The notes below the pieces were generated by a model, which saw only the letters and a program-made list of their open reading frames with translations, made no database searches and was not told the origin of the DNA. The position numbers were made by a program, and so were the translations under genes. From contig OZ024870.1 of assembly GCA_964017185.1 (NCBI GenBank), forward strand, positions 24,203,621 to 24,267,620: a stretch of DNA of 64,000 bases, given 5' to 3'. Below are positions 23,401 to 33,150 of this stretch, one piece after another; the first letter of the stretch is position 1; each line of letters begins with the position of its first letter. This DNA is from Rugalucina vietnamica (Eukaryota; Mollusca; Bivalvia; Lucinida; Lucinidae).

Positions 23401-25674
23401 AAAAATGAGTTTACCATTTTAGATTGATCAGGGAAAAGAAGAGCAAAACGAACCAAGACACGGAGCAAGCACCTCAACAAAAGAAAAGAGAAAATTCCAA
23501 AGTACTAAAGTTGTGCTATTTTGGAATAAATGAAGGATTAGGTAAGTAGTTTATCCATTAAACATGAGCTGAGGAGGATATTTAGGATTGATCCTTGCAT
23601 CAGTTTCTTTCTGTTCATAGTCGGTATTTTCAGGTATTAGGCTTATGATATTTCAAATTCTAAGATAATCGTTGTTGAATATTTACTCCTGATGGAAAAT
23701 ACTGGTTTGCTATTCAAGTTCCTCTTGAAGGACGAAACGCTTCTTTGGATATTATTTTATTGATGTCTATTGCATATATTAATCTATTTCAGGTGAGATT
23801 GAAGTCCTTTCTGACCTGGACACTTACATACAGACAGCCGTTTGCGCCGAACAAACTGACGTCCTTGTCCTAGAAATGAAACATTATGAAAGACTATTCG
23901 TAAAACGCCATCAGAAGACGATAGATGCCATGCGTCACAATCTTGAACAAAAACTGAACTCCAGAGTTTCTGTGTTGTCTGCCAAAGAAAATACAGATGT
24001 TCCGCTACTAGGACTTATTCAAATGAAATTAAATATGCTACACAACCCACAACCTGTTGTGACAGAAAAGAAGAAACGTGAAACATCTGTTCAAAGTGCG
24101 GAGAAACTATTTTTCAATCATAAAGGACCGTTGCTGGATTTAGACGGTCCAGGAAGTGTATTCTATATGATACGAGTACGAGAAAAATCTAGGTTGAAGC
24201 TCAAAGCACATCAAAAAGAAGGACAACCAAAGTCTAAATCGAATGAAAAGGGTCATGTTCACGCAATCCGAATACCTCAGACATTAGTTATGGCTGCACA
24301 GATTGCTGGTGCTAAAGAGATTAAGAGTGAATTAGGTGAAGATATAGAAAGAACTGAAGACAACGAAATAGAAATCGTACAAAATGAAAATATACCACAA
24401 AGAACCGGACACGTTATCAACAGAAATACGAATACTATGGTCACAACGTATACTCAAAAGAATGTTATATCCCCTCGATCGTTTCGTAGTATCCAAACTT
24501 CAATAAAGACTAACCAACCAACGGACGGAGATTCAGATTGCGAAGACATAACAACTCATAACTTGCCAGAATATGCTTCATCTTGGCCGCCGTCACATCC
24601 AGTGGCTAGTTATGTCAGTGGAGATCAGGAAATAAGACTTGGAATGTTAGAGGAAAAAGTTAAAGACTGGCTATATAGGGAGAATCCAAAAGCCATTACG
24701 AATGTGTCCAAGTTAAGGCGATTGCATCCCGAGGTAAGTAACATTTGGCATAGGTGGTTTGACGTTCTACTCAAAATATTTAGACTATTCATCAGGGAAA
24801 CATGTCCGTAAAATGTATACCCCCGTAAACCCCACTTTTATATAGTAAAACTGGGGTATGCAGGGGTATACCTATTTTTCTTATTTTTGTTCCAAAACAT
24901 AGATTGTGGGTACTCCTTAGAACCGCCTCGGCTCGCCGAGGCGGTTCTAACGCGTACCCACAATCTATGTTTTGAGCAAAAATAAGAAAAATATCAAAAA
25001 TGTTCTGGTGAAATTTTCAATTTTTAAAGCTGAAAAAAATCTTTGTTTGTTGCATGGGCAAGTTTTCGTTATGCTTGTTTAAACTTCCAGATATTGAGAA
25101 TATTTGCCACGTTATAAAATATTTTCAGTACAGTAAGACTGCAGTCGTGTGCACAATCGAGTCAAATATTACAGAAAATATAAAAATCTTGCGTCGGTAT
25201 GAATTATACCTGAGTAGTAAATACATGTCAAATAAAACGTTTAATTTTCTGATTTTATAATCTTGCGCAAAATAGTAGGGAACGCAAATATAATAGAAAG
25301 TCATAAATACAAATTGGACTTGAAAAAAATTGGACTCGAAAAAAAAAATAAGAATTAAAATCCTTTGGAAGCAGTGAAAACGAGATGTAGTTTGGGCCAT
25401 ATTGTGCATTTTCGGGTACTGAACCCTCATCAGTGACCGTAATTCGTGCATTTATGTATTTTAATCCTCTATTCAACAGGACCTAGATTGTCAACCTAGA
25501 CCAGGAAATAAAATTGTGATTCGACGACGAAGACGAAAATCTCGACATAGTGACGCGTCGAGTGGAACTGGTACTGCGAGTTCTGATGCGTCGAAAGAAC
25601 GTCTTGCTGTGTCAAGGCAGACAAAACCTGGAGCAAAACCTACAGAAAAATACAAGATATTACTAGGCCATTAA
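20404..25674 (+). CDS. Protein with two cyclic-nucleotide-binding domains (CNBD2-like), 5'-partial, seven exons
   Basis: Seven exons join in frame with AG/GT borders: 20404-20491, 20888-21048, 22321-22630, 22899-22985, 23423-23541, 23793-24733 and 25480-25674, ending in TAA. They give 633 residues without the N-terminus. Domain 1 shows the beta-roll signature GERGDCFYIILAGKV followed by the phosphate-binding cassette FGEVALMSEDCIRTATIIA, including the Arg-Thr-Ala that normally grips the cyclic phosphate. Domain 2 starts at VRQGDPVSNIYFVISGQVEI, is interrupted by a Lys/Glu-rich insert (exon 5), and ends with GEIEVLSDLDTYIQTAVC, where the arginine position reads Gln, so it may not bind ligand. 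The C-terminal third is hydrophilic, with a basic Arg-rich tail. The family is known as soluble cAMP/cGMP sensors; CNBD2 acts in sperm. Orthology to CNBD2 itself is inference. The first exon begins mid-codon, so at least one upstream exon is missing. The gene is convergent with the TRIM-like gene. Confidence 0.88.
20888..21048 (+). CDS. CNBD gene, second exon found
   Basis: The acceptor is ctttgtttcag and the donor is CTGG|gtaag. It encodes FYIILAGKVSIFIISKD and a variable loop between the beta strands of domain 1. The exon end and donor are the founder of a minisatellite that follows in the intron. Confidence 0.87.
21036..21720 (+). repeat. About seven 63-70-bp units carrying a splice-donor-like motif
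   Basis: The unit is aactcatctagtttgggtaa, gatggcattctcattggg, ttttcaattttctac and ttttccttattc. The first unit overlaps the true exon end and donor (actagtctgg|gtaag at 21039-21053). Later units keep tagtttgggtaag. Confidence 0.85.
21336..21570 (+). mobile_element. SINE family H, tRNA-derived with LINE-like tail (CNBD gene intron)
   Basis: Head ggtcccgatagcataatggt (A box) and cgggttctaatcc (B box); body ggtaccagtggctaccttgc. The tail catgtaatactctg... to ggcagattcagat matches the LINE 3' end at 32816-32872. It interrupts the minisatellite. Confidence 0.82.
21838..22059 (+). mobile_element. MITE family A, copy 3 (in a CNBD gene intron)
   Basis: gagccgcgtcatgagaaaac to ggttttctcatgaggcggct, with the centre gcagatcagttaactgcg and gctgatcagcgcc. 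Confidence 0.88.
22321..22630 (+). CDS. CNBD gene, third exon: phosphate-binding cassette of domain 1 and start of domain 2
   Basis: It runs from tgtctttcag to donor AG|gtacta, a weaker donor than the others. It encodes the cassette FGEVALMSEDCIRTATIIA, a helical linker, and the first strands of the second domain (VLVRQGDPVSNIYFVI). Frame continuity with exons 2 and 4 supports the borders. Confidence 0.9.
22899..22985 (+). CDS. CNBD gene, fourth exon
   Basis: This 87-base exon lies between tgtgtttcag and gtaagt. It completes SGQVEI of domain 2 and encodes a Tyr/Pro-rich stretch and an acidic helix (LLEDEREK). Confidence 0.82.
23423..23541 (+). CDS. CNBD gene, fifth exon (charged insert)
   Basis: The acceptor is accattttag and the donor is gtaagt. 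It encodes a Lys/Glu/Gln-rich insert (for example REKKSKTNQ) and then the strand KVLKLCYFGINEGLG that re-enters domain 2. Confidence 0.8.
23793..24733 (+). CDS. CNBD gene, sixth exon (large)
   Basis: This 941-base exon runs from aatctatttcag to GAG|gtaagt. It encodes the degenerate second cassette (GEIEVLSDLD...TAVC), a coiled helix, and about 270 residues of hydrophilic, probably disordered sequence. The only Met-initiated frame inside starts at 23876, but exon continuity shows coding begins earlier. Confidence 0.9.
24790..25078 (+). mobile_element. Fold-back family B, complete copy (CNBD gene, last intron)
   Basis: catcagggaaacatgtccgt to tgggcaagttttcgttatg. The central palindrome (gaaccgcctcggc / gccgaggcggttc), flanked by tgtgggtact / gtacccacaat, makes a long hairpin. 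Confidence 0.85.
25480..25674 (+). CDS. CNBD gene, terminal exon
   Basis: The acceptor is ctattcaacag. Sixty-four codons and a TAA at 25672-25674 encode an Arg-rich cluster (VIRRRRRKSRH) and a Ser/Lys tail ending ILLGH. No AATAAA was seen in the following 250 bases. Confidence 0.82.
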   Translation, partial: DLDCQPRPGNKIVIRRRRRKSRHSDASSGTGTASSDASKERLAVSRQTKPGAKPTEKYKILLGH

Positions 25675-25919
25675 CAAAAAAAATCAAAGACAATTCGAAG
25701 CAGATGTATGCAGGCAAACTGGTCTATAATCTAATCATAGTCCAACTACAACTTCCATTTATCTATAAAGCTATATTCACACGTTTACTGCAGTTTCAAC
25801 AATCATTGCCATGTTCATGCCACATGATTTCCATCATGCTATTTCATTTATATTCCTTATAGACTGTCTGTAACAGAATGTGTGTTCGTTTAAGAATTAT
25901 ATGCCTCTTAAATATTGAA

Positions 25920-26678
25920 TCAGGTACTTATACCATGAAACATATCGTAAGCCGAATGAGCAGCTATTTTCCCAATAGGTGGCCACTCAGTTACATTAAC
26001 TTAACTAAAACTATGAAAACACACATAAGGCGCCAACAGCACAAAAAATTTTAAACATCAAGACATAAAAAAGAACCACCACAGAAGTATCGCCTTGGAA
26101 CGATCAGTAACACAAAGTTACTGGCGGGCTTAAACCGGTTTTACAGGCGCCTAACCTCACCCTCAGCTTCTGCAGTGGTTCATAACATTTAGTTAGTTCT
26201 TCGATCCTCGTGGTGAATCTCTAACTAGTCAATGAATCATCAAGAACAAACATATAAATCAAGATAAACAGCCTGATGAATCAAAACCCAGAACTCACAG
26301 ATTGAGTAAGCTGCCCGACGATGGAGATCCCTGGGCGCCGAATAACCTACTAACTCCGGAGCAAAAGAAAAACACCAGTTGGACCCCGGTGGGCCAAGCA
26401 ACAGACAAGAAGCTCCGGCCCCAACCAACTAAAATGAATAGCTTTAAGTCGGGGCCATCATAGAGTCTGACACCCGACCCACCGGCGTGCAATTAAAGAA
26501 GGCAGCATAGTTATCAACCATGATTGGGTTAAAAACTAAGCATGCAGACTGTCGCATATCATTCAAGTTATAACCTATACGTCTGTTACGTGTTATGATT
26601 TTTCTGAATTGAAAAGAAAAATCATTAATTCCTATAAGTTTCTTAAATTTGTAAACCAAGTCACCATAAAATTCAGGT
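25920..26678 (+). repeat. Dispersed repeat family C copy between two convergent genes
   Basis: tcaggtacttataccatgaa to caccataaaattcaggt. It is the closest to copy 1 in its distal part and fills most of the 1.2 kb between the CNBD and TRIM-like genes. Confidence 0.82.
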
Positions 26679-26881
26679 AAATAAAGCATATTTTCATCCT
26701 TTTCGACACCTCTTACATATCACGCTTACGAGCAGGGCTAGTCAGAGCCAGTTCATTTTCTGAAATGTTGTACAAATGAAGGAGGCATACTACTATCAAG
26801 CAACAGAGAGTGCCTTGAATGTCCGCGAGGGCGTGTGAGAGTATGTGGATATAGGTAGAGAAGGCCTCCATCTTGTAGTAT

Positions 26882-26887
26882 TTTATT
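26882..26887 (-). promoter_or_regulatory. Polyadenylation signal AATAAA of the TRIM-like gene
   Basis: On the minus strand the sequence gttaataaaatac lies about 20 bases after the TGA stop. It is a canonical AATAAA, implying a very short 3' UTR. Confidence 0.6.
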
Positions 26888-26907
26888 AACCAAAATGTTC
26901 TCAGTCA

Positions 26908-27252
26908 TCACAGCTGCCATATTTTGAGCCTATCCGAGCCAGGATATCCAATAACGATGCGCCTAAGCTGTTGATCATAAGCCGCAGACCCCTTGAAATG
27001 AATACCATCTTCAATTGATAGCAACGTTCTGCAGTTTCCGCCAAGCGCTGTTGCAATAATATTTGTCCCCTCTTGTAAATAAATAATTCCATCTGAATCT
27101 ATACCAAACCCAGTGCAAGTGTCCAGTTTCCTCTGAGGTAAGGATTCGTGGTGGACTTTGATGATGTTGAGCTGCTTGTCAAACACTGAGACTGAGTGAT
27201 CGTATCTGTTCGTCGCAACGAGACGTTCTCCGTCGTTGGATACAATTAGACT
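26908..27252 (-). CDS. TRIM-like gene, exon 2 (terminal)
   Basis: It follows the acceptor ataatttttcag and continues SLIVSNDGERLVATNRYDHS. It encodes the last propeller-like blades and ends IWQL before TGA at 26910-26908. Confidence 0.9.
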   Translation of the reverse strand, partial: SLIVSNDGERLVATNRYDHSVSVFDKQLNIIKVHHESLPQRKLDTCTGFGIDSDGIIYLQEGTNIIATALGGNCRTLLSIEDGIHFKGSAAYDQQLRRIVIGYPGSDRLKIWQL

Positions 27253-29097
27253 CTGAAAAATTATAAGCACTTAGATATGAAGGTTTTGGAGATTTCGTTA
27301 TGTAATAGCAGTGTGATATTACAGGAAGAAAAAGGTATATATGTAACGGAGAAAACAATTTCCATTTTAGTTAAATTTTAATACAATATAAAAAGCGGAC
27401 ATTATATCATGCGACAATTATATCTATTTGAGAGTTATACGATCATGTTTACAAGCTAACATTTCTAGATTCATTTCTGATATGATAAATTAAACATTTA
27501 CCTGAAAATGATATCTGAAGTCCGTCGCCGAAATCTTCTCGCCTGCAAGGTTGTACACATAGATTGCTGTTCTTGGGCTAGCCATCAGTTCATCATTGTC
27601 CGCTCGGCACAGGCAATAAAGCCTCTCCCCAAAACCGGCTAACCCGTTACTTATTGACTTGGACCTTAATGAAAATGTCGTCTTCTCTTCAATATCATGT
27701 CGACAGTTCAACACCATTACAGTTTTCATTTTATGCATTGTAAACGATATTGTGGTGTCGTCAAGCGTACATATAGCGTTCAGAGGACCGGGAGCCACGA
27801 ATGGTTGACTGTATTCATTCAGGGTAAAATTTTCATTCACAAGTGCTAACCTCTCGTCATCGTGTATTACTAGTCTCCCATCCGGTAACATCACCAGTCC
27901 ATATACGTTCATCTTTATGGCATAGTCACCCGTCAGTATCGGCTTCCCGTATGTAATAGAACGCATCAAGTGTTCTCTAAGAATCATCTTCCTCAGAGTA
28001 TCATCTATAACAACTTTAAGCTTGTATCCCTCATTGGTCGATTCGGCGTCATACTTATCGCTGTACTTTTTCACGTCATCATTATAGATTTTCAAGTCCA
28101 TGAATATTTTAGCCTCGTCGTTTTTGCGAATATCGTTTTCCAGTTTTAGAATACGCTTTGTAAGTTCAGTTAGCGTCTCCTCGCAGTGCTTTAGGTTGTT
28201 CTCGTAAACTGCTTTACCTTTCTTAAACTTATCTTCGATTTCCTTCTCCATACCAGCTTGCATTTGGTCTAACAGTTTATCAATGCTTTCTCGAAACTTT
28301 GCCACCGACTTTATTGCATCTTCTCTCTGTTTTTCGTAGCTCCAGATGCTCTTCTGTTTCTCCTTTATCAATTTTCCGAATTTGGTCTTCAATTGCATCA
28401 ATTTCTCTTTGACTTCTCGGCAGCGCTTGTCTTTCCGAATCCCCTCGGCAGCTTTTGGTATGTATAAAACCGATTTACACCGCCTGTGGGCTGTGCCAGC
28501 ACAAACACTGCAGATTAACTCTGTATCGTCTTCACAGTAAAGTTCGATCAGCTTTTCATCGTGAAGTGCACACTTTTCAGTCGCAACAAACTTGGACTGC
28601 GGCTGTGTATGTTCATGGTCGTGAGTATGATAGGTTCTTACTGGTGCGTTCACAGAAATAGGTGTTTCGGGAGTCTCAGCTAGTTCGCCGTCTAAACTGA
28701 CAGATGCTAATGAATCCTCGTCAGTTCTTTTCCCGTCAACTATATTATGATTTTCCGTGATTTTCAGATTTTTATGATAGTCAATACATTCTGAACACAG
28801 ATTTTCCGTACATTCCAGACAATAGCCTCCACTTTCTACAGTTTTATTCTTTCTGTAACACGGTTCACATGGAATTACGACATCTTCTGCCAGCCTTTCA
28901 TCATTATTTCCTTGCGTATCCTCTGGTTTCAGTTTTAGCGTTTCCTTCATGGGATGTGTTGGTTCGCGTTTTACACCAATCTTTGACGTCGCTGTTGTTG
29001 ACTTCAGTGTCGAAGTTGTAGATAAAGTACTTGACTTTCTGGGCAACTTTACTTCTCTGCCTGTCTTTCTGGCTTGTTTATCTTGTTTGGTCGACAT
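26908..29097 (-). CDS. TRIM-like protein: two B-boxes, coiled coil, NHL-like C-terminus, no RING
   Basis: Exon 1 is 29097-27502 (532 codons, ATG at 29097-29095) and exon 2 is 27252-26908 (114 codons plus TGA), giving 646 residues. The donor CAG|gtaaat and acceptor atttttcag keep phase 0. Residues 1-70 are basic and Ser/Thr-rich with no RING. B-box 1 has Cys77, 80, 93, 96, 101, 104 with His108 and 117. B-box 2 has Cys176, His179, Cys188, Asp191, Cys196, 199, His204 and Cys207. A coiled coil covers about residues 215-330. Residues about 380-646 look like NHL/propeller blades (e.g. GLVMLPDGRLVIHDD, FGIDSDGIIYLQEG). Such B-box proteins are greatly expanded in bivalves and often linked to innate immunity. 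Without a RING, ubiquitin-ligase activity is doubtful. Substrate and role are unknown. Confidence 0.93.
27502..29097 (-). CDS. TRIM-like gene, exon 1
   Basis: It starts at ATG (29097) as MSTKQDKQARKTGRE. It carries both B-boxes, the coiled coil and the first part of the propeller-like region, ending ...DFRYHFQ at the donor CAG|gtaaat. Confidence 0.93.
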
Positions 29098-29406
29098 TTT
29101 AAGTTGACGTTAATGGCTTTATCGTATGCCTTTCATTCGCTAACACGGAATAGTGAGAAAGGCATTAGAACTTTTGATCACTTAATATTGCCAAACGACG
29201 GGCGACACCCCACAAAATTCATCTAAATTCTTTGGTGCGGTATCCGTCCACATTTCTGTTAGAGTCCTCCATTATTTAACTTTCTTCATTTGTGACTCAA
29301 ATATTGCTAGATCAATAAGCGGATCTTTCATAGTGTGCAGGCAGGCATGTGACTTAAAACAATACACGTATTTCATTATCATGACTTACAAAGTAAAACA
29401 AATAAT
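29098..29406 (-). other. Upstream region of the TRIM-like gene
   Basis: About 310 bases before the first MITE. No clear TATA box near the ATG. ttaagttgacgtta precedes the start. The promoter is likely here but not resolved. Confidence 0.3.
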
Positions 29407-29639
29407 GAGCCACCTTGTGGAAAAACAACAATGTGGTTTTTGAACAGGCCCGACACAAACCGGGCTGTACAGCCACAGAAGAAAGCTAGAAGCTAGAAAT
29501 TTCGGATTTAAGAAGAGGAGGGATTGCATTTTCCGAGTAGCGAAAACAAAGGCGTTGATCAGCTTCGCGGTTACCGCGAAGCTGATCTGCGTCTTTGTTT
29601 TCGCATATGCAGATTGTTGGTTTTATCACCAGGCGGCTC
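29407..29639 (-). mobile_element. MITE family A, copy 4
   Basis: gagccaccttgtgg to atcaccaggcggctc. The internal hairpin is gatcagcttcgcggt / accgcgaagctgatc. aaataat borders both sides. Confidence 0.85.
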
Positions 29640-30171
29640 AAATAATAATATAAATGAAATAGAAAAGACATTTGTATTAATGAAATTAATGAAAACGTTA
29701 ACATATTTGCAATAATAAGCTGTCAGTCACAACTGCCAAAAAGGTACCATGTCGAGGCACAGAACCCATGACATATCACAAATCAGCGCTTGCATATAAC
29801 TACATGTATGTAAACGTATTGTCCACGCCTTAGTACATGTAGCAATTTGAATACGGAAATACAGACGGGAGCTATGAAGAGGCCTGGAGAGGGTATTGTG
29901 GAAATAGAGTTTAGCTTCTGTATGTGCAAATAAGGGGATACGAATAAAAACACGTAGCCATCTACTTAACACATCACATACATAATATGGTCATTCATGA
30001 GGAGTCCACTAAGCGAAGTATAAAAGGGACTAGTACAATCATGAACACGTCCCCATGAAGAGACTAAAGCAATATATACATGTATTCTAGATAGAATATG
30101 CACAAATGGTAGACCAAGTTAGCGGCTATTTCTTAAAAGACGGTCATTCAGCTTCCTAAGCTGAACCAAAT

Positions 30172-30397
30172 GAGCCGCGCCGTGAGAAACCCGGATTTTT
30201 GCCCATACGAAAACAAGGACGCAGATCAGCTGTGCTGATCAGCACCTTTGTTTTCGCTACACGGATAGTACCATTCCTCTTCAATCTTCTTAAAAATCCG
30301 ATATTTCAAGCTTCTAGCCGTCTTCTGTAGATACACTGGCGGGTTTGTGTCAGACCTCTCAGAAACCCCGAAGACATGTTTTCTTGCGTCGCGGCTC
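30172..30397 (+). mobile_element. MITE family A, copy 5
   Basis: gagccgcgccgtgagaaacc to tttcttgcgtcgcggctc, with a shortened centre cagatcagctgtgctgatca. Confidence 0.85.
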
Positions 30398-30799
30398 AAT
30401 ATAAACAAATACTACTAAAACGGACATCAAATCGAGAAACACTAGCCAAAACAGAACTAGCGGACTTAACGACACGTTAACCTCCACTTCAGTTTGGTAG
30501 ATGGCTAAAACATTTAGATGAATGAGAGGTTTGCATTATAACTTTCCAACTAGACAGATACGTAAAATGTTGCTTGACAGCTGGAAATCACAGGAATATC
30601 GCACAACATCACTGAAATCTGAAACAAAAGAGGATAATAAGTGGAGCCTCGGTGGACCAAGCTACAGGAGATTACGCTCCGGTCCCAAAATCACCAAAGA
30701 AATTAATAAGAATGTGCGCTTTATGACATACTTTTTACGAGCTTTTGCCACTGATTAAAGTTGCTGCGCGCATTTTCATGTAAGCGACTAGTCTATAGA

Positions 30800-31000
30800 T
30801 GATGCTCATCAGGAAAATATGTCCGTGCAAGAAATACCCACTAAAACCCCACTTTCGTAATAGTAAAACTGGGGTTTGCAGGGGTATACCTAATTTTCTT
30901 ATTTTTGATCCAATACATACATTGTGGATACTCGTTAGAACCGCCTCAGCTGAAAAAAAATCTCTGTATATTGCATGGGCAAGTTTTCGTAATGTTAAAA
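30800..31000 (+). mobile_element. Fold-back family B, truncated copy
   Basis: atcaggaaaatatgtccgtg to gcatgggcaagttttcgtaa. The second central arm is deleted after gttagaaccgcctcagctg. Confidence 0.75.
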
Positions 31001-31337
31001 CACTTAAGTGGAAGCTGGTACTTTTCGTATCTTTTGTGATTACATGGTGACAGAGCTAGGATAATTACATAGTTTACCACCCCAAGCTCTAGCTCAACAA
31101 AATCTGCTTTTACCCTCCATTTAATCTTAGCACATTCCTTTTTAATCCTTACACCTCTGATTTTATTCTTTTTCCATACACTTTATCCACTGTGGCTTTA
31201 AGTAACCTGCACGTAATCATCGAAAGGGGAGTGTTTCAGTATATTAAGAAAGATGTAGTTGTAGAATTATGATGATGACGTCCAATGAACAAGTAAAACC
31301 GACCATAGGGAAGATATATTTGGAGGCAAAGTAGTCA

Positions 31338-31385
<48 letters not shown>
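31338..31385. repeat. (GAT)n microsatellite
   Basis: About 16 repeats. Confidence 0.95.
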
Positions 31386-31386
<1 letters not shown>

Positions 31387-31489
31387 ACTCAAACGAAAAC
31401 TTGGCCGACCCAGGCCGAAACGAGTATGAAATTTATAAAACGTCTCTGGTTTGTGACTGGAAATTAAGTTTTTGAAACTACGAGCATGA

Positions 31490-31690
31490 CTGGCATTTTA
31501 GGTCAACTGAAATGGGAAGGAGGAAGGATAGTAGACTTATACTGCTATACAAAGGTCTAAAGGGTAAAGCCAGAATAACTACAAATGATATTATCCCGAA
31601 GAATAGGCGTTGTAGAAATCAACACTCTTTGGCATTTCAGATACTCTCAGCTAGCAAAGAAACGTACAAAAGAACCTCATTCGCTCTAAT
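31490..31690 (+). pseudogene. LINE ORF2 C-terminal fragment, upstream half
   Basis: The reading RRKDSRLILLYKGLKGKARI, then PKNRRCRNQ, then ASKETYKRTSF is the usual C-terminal tail of jockey/CR1-like ORF2. It breaks off where an inverted-repeat element is inserted and resumes at 32635 with SFFPRTTRDWNDLP. Confidence 0.75.
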
Positions 31691-32629
31691 TAGCGCACAG
31701 GGCGCCTAATTTTCAAAATGTAACAAAATATCGATCTAATTAGCACACACTATGGTCGAAAATGACACATAAAAAGCGGAAATAACCATGTCAATAATAG
31801 CAATGATGATGTCACTCAATATTTCCAATCGTTGCAAAATATTGTTTGATGATTTAAGGTTAGATTTTAACGCGATCAACATGGTATTTATGTATAAAAG
31901 GCCTAGGGAGTTTAAGGCCTATTTTTGGCCTCATATTTTGGTAAAAAAAAAATAAATTTTGAAATTTAGATGAGAACAGTACTCATAAAAGCAGCCACAT
32001 GTCTGCTTCTTTTAAATCCAGACCAGCTTCTTCATTCATCCTATAAGTGTTGCTATGGTTACGTGCAGAAGAGCCATAGGTAGAGTACAGTTTGTAATAT
32101 TTCGCTCATCATAGTTTTTGGCCATTTCTGAACACAATTTTTAATTTTAAACTACCGGTCCACGCGTCAAACAAAATTATACTTTGCCCACAATATGTCT
32201 GAATGATACTTCATAATTATTTCATATTAAGAAATAGTTTGCCTCATGGGCCGGTAGTTGAAAAAATGTCGTTAAATTGTGAAAATTAGACATTAAAAGG
32301 ACAAAAAGTGTTATTTCTATGTTTTCTGGGCGTTGTCCTTGCAACGTTTATCATTTGTATGAAATAGTTGTACTAGAGTTTAAAAGCAGGGACATATATA
32401 CCTGCTATCAAGGACCCTATATCGATATAGGGTCCTTGCTGCTATTTGCAATACTTTTCTCATCGCAATTCCAAAATTCATTTTTTTTACCAAAACCTGA
32501 GGCCGAAATCAGGCCTTAAACTCCCTAGGCCTTTGTGCAAAATACCAAAATGCTAGTTGAGCACTATGTATGCTTTTCGGAAACGACCAGTGTGCGCTTA
32601 TTGGAGCATGTGCGCTAATTAGAACGAAT
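31679..32629. mobile_element. Non-autonomous inverted-repeat element splitting the LINE tail, with a second one nested inside
   Basis: Outer ends attcgctctaattagcgcac (left) and its inverse tgtgcgctaattagaacgaa (right). Inner inverted repeats of about 45 bases at 31898-31945 and 32486-32533 begin aggcctagggagtttaaggc. A perfect palindrome around tatatcgatata lies near 32400-32435, and a further inverted pair (actaccggtcca / tgggccggtagt) at 32147-32263. No coding capacity was seen. Confidence 0.75.
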
Positions 32630-32634
32630 ACGGT

Positions 32635-32886
32635 AGTTTCTTTCCAAGGACTACCAGGGACTGGAATGACCTCCCTGATTTTCTGATCTCCTCTGCTGAA
32701 ATTTCTTATGACTGTGTATCCAAGTTCGCATCTCTTGTGAGAGCAAGGGACTCTCCTGGTGCAACCCCTGGTGAAATATTATCATTCTGGCGTGTCACCA
32801 GTAACCATTCAGATTCAGATCCACGTAATACTGTTTTAGAGGTGTTTGGAGTACCTGGCAGATTCAGATCCAATATTATGGTATAA
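32635..32886 (+). pseudogene. LINE ORF2 C-terminal fragment, downstream half, and 3' end
   Basis: It reads SFFPRTTRDWNDLPDFL, the classic end of non-LTR ORF2, and stays open to TAA at 32884. The last 70 bases (gtaatactg... to ggcagattcagat) are shared with the tail of a SINE at 21510-21570, so they are probably LINE 3' UTR. It ends about 145 bases before the STEEP1 ATG. Confidence 0.78.
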
Positions 32887-32921
32887 AGTCCATTTCGGTA
32901 GTCCGTTTCGGTAAATATTCA

Positions 32922-33014
32922 ATGGCGACTCGGGACAAGATGACCTGGAACCCTCACACGTCGGGAAAACGACGTATCAAAACACGAGTAAACAAGCATG
33001 TCATGAAATTGTAA
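32922..33014 (+). promoter_or_regulatory. Possible 30-codon upstream ORF before STEEP1
   Basis: ATG at 32922 (context aatATGG) runs 30 codons (MATRDKMTWNPHTSG...) to TAA at 33012-33014, 15 bases before the STEEP1 ATG. If transcription starts upstream of 32922, it could damp STEEP1 translation. The transcript start is unknown, so this is only a candidate. Confidence 0.3.
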
Positions 33015-33029
33015 ACAAAACGTAGGAAA

Positions 33030-33150
33030 ATGCCAAAAGTTGTTTCTCGAAGTGTGGTGTGTACTGACACTACTGACCAAGAAGAGTACAAAGGAAACAA
33101 ACCTCTTAATGTTTACTACTGTATCTGTGGACAGATGTCGTTGATTCTTG
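33030..33150 (+). CDS. STEEP1: STEEP1 exon 1
   Basis: ATG at 33030 opens [16 protein letters not shown], a near match to the conserved N-terminus of the family. Donor CTTG|gtaataa. The first cysteine pair (CICG) is encoded here. Confidence 0.95.

Noticed and set aside
26240..26492. Overlapping minus-strand frames such as GAQGSPSSG
   Set aside because: The same words occur in family C repeats at 9.9 kb, in different frames with stops. Repeat-derived.
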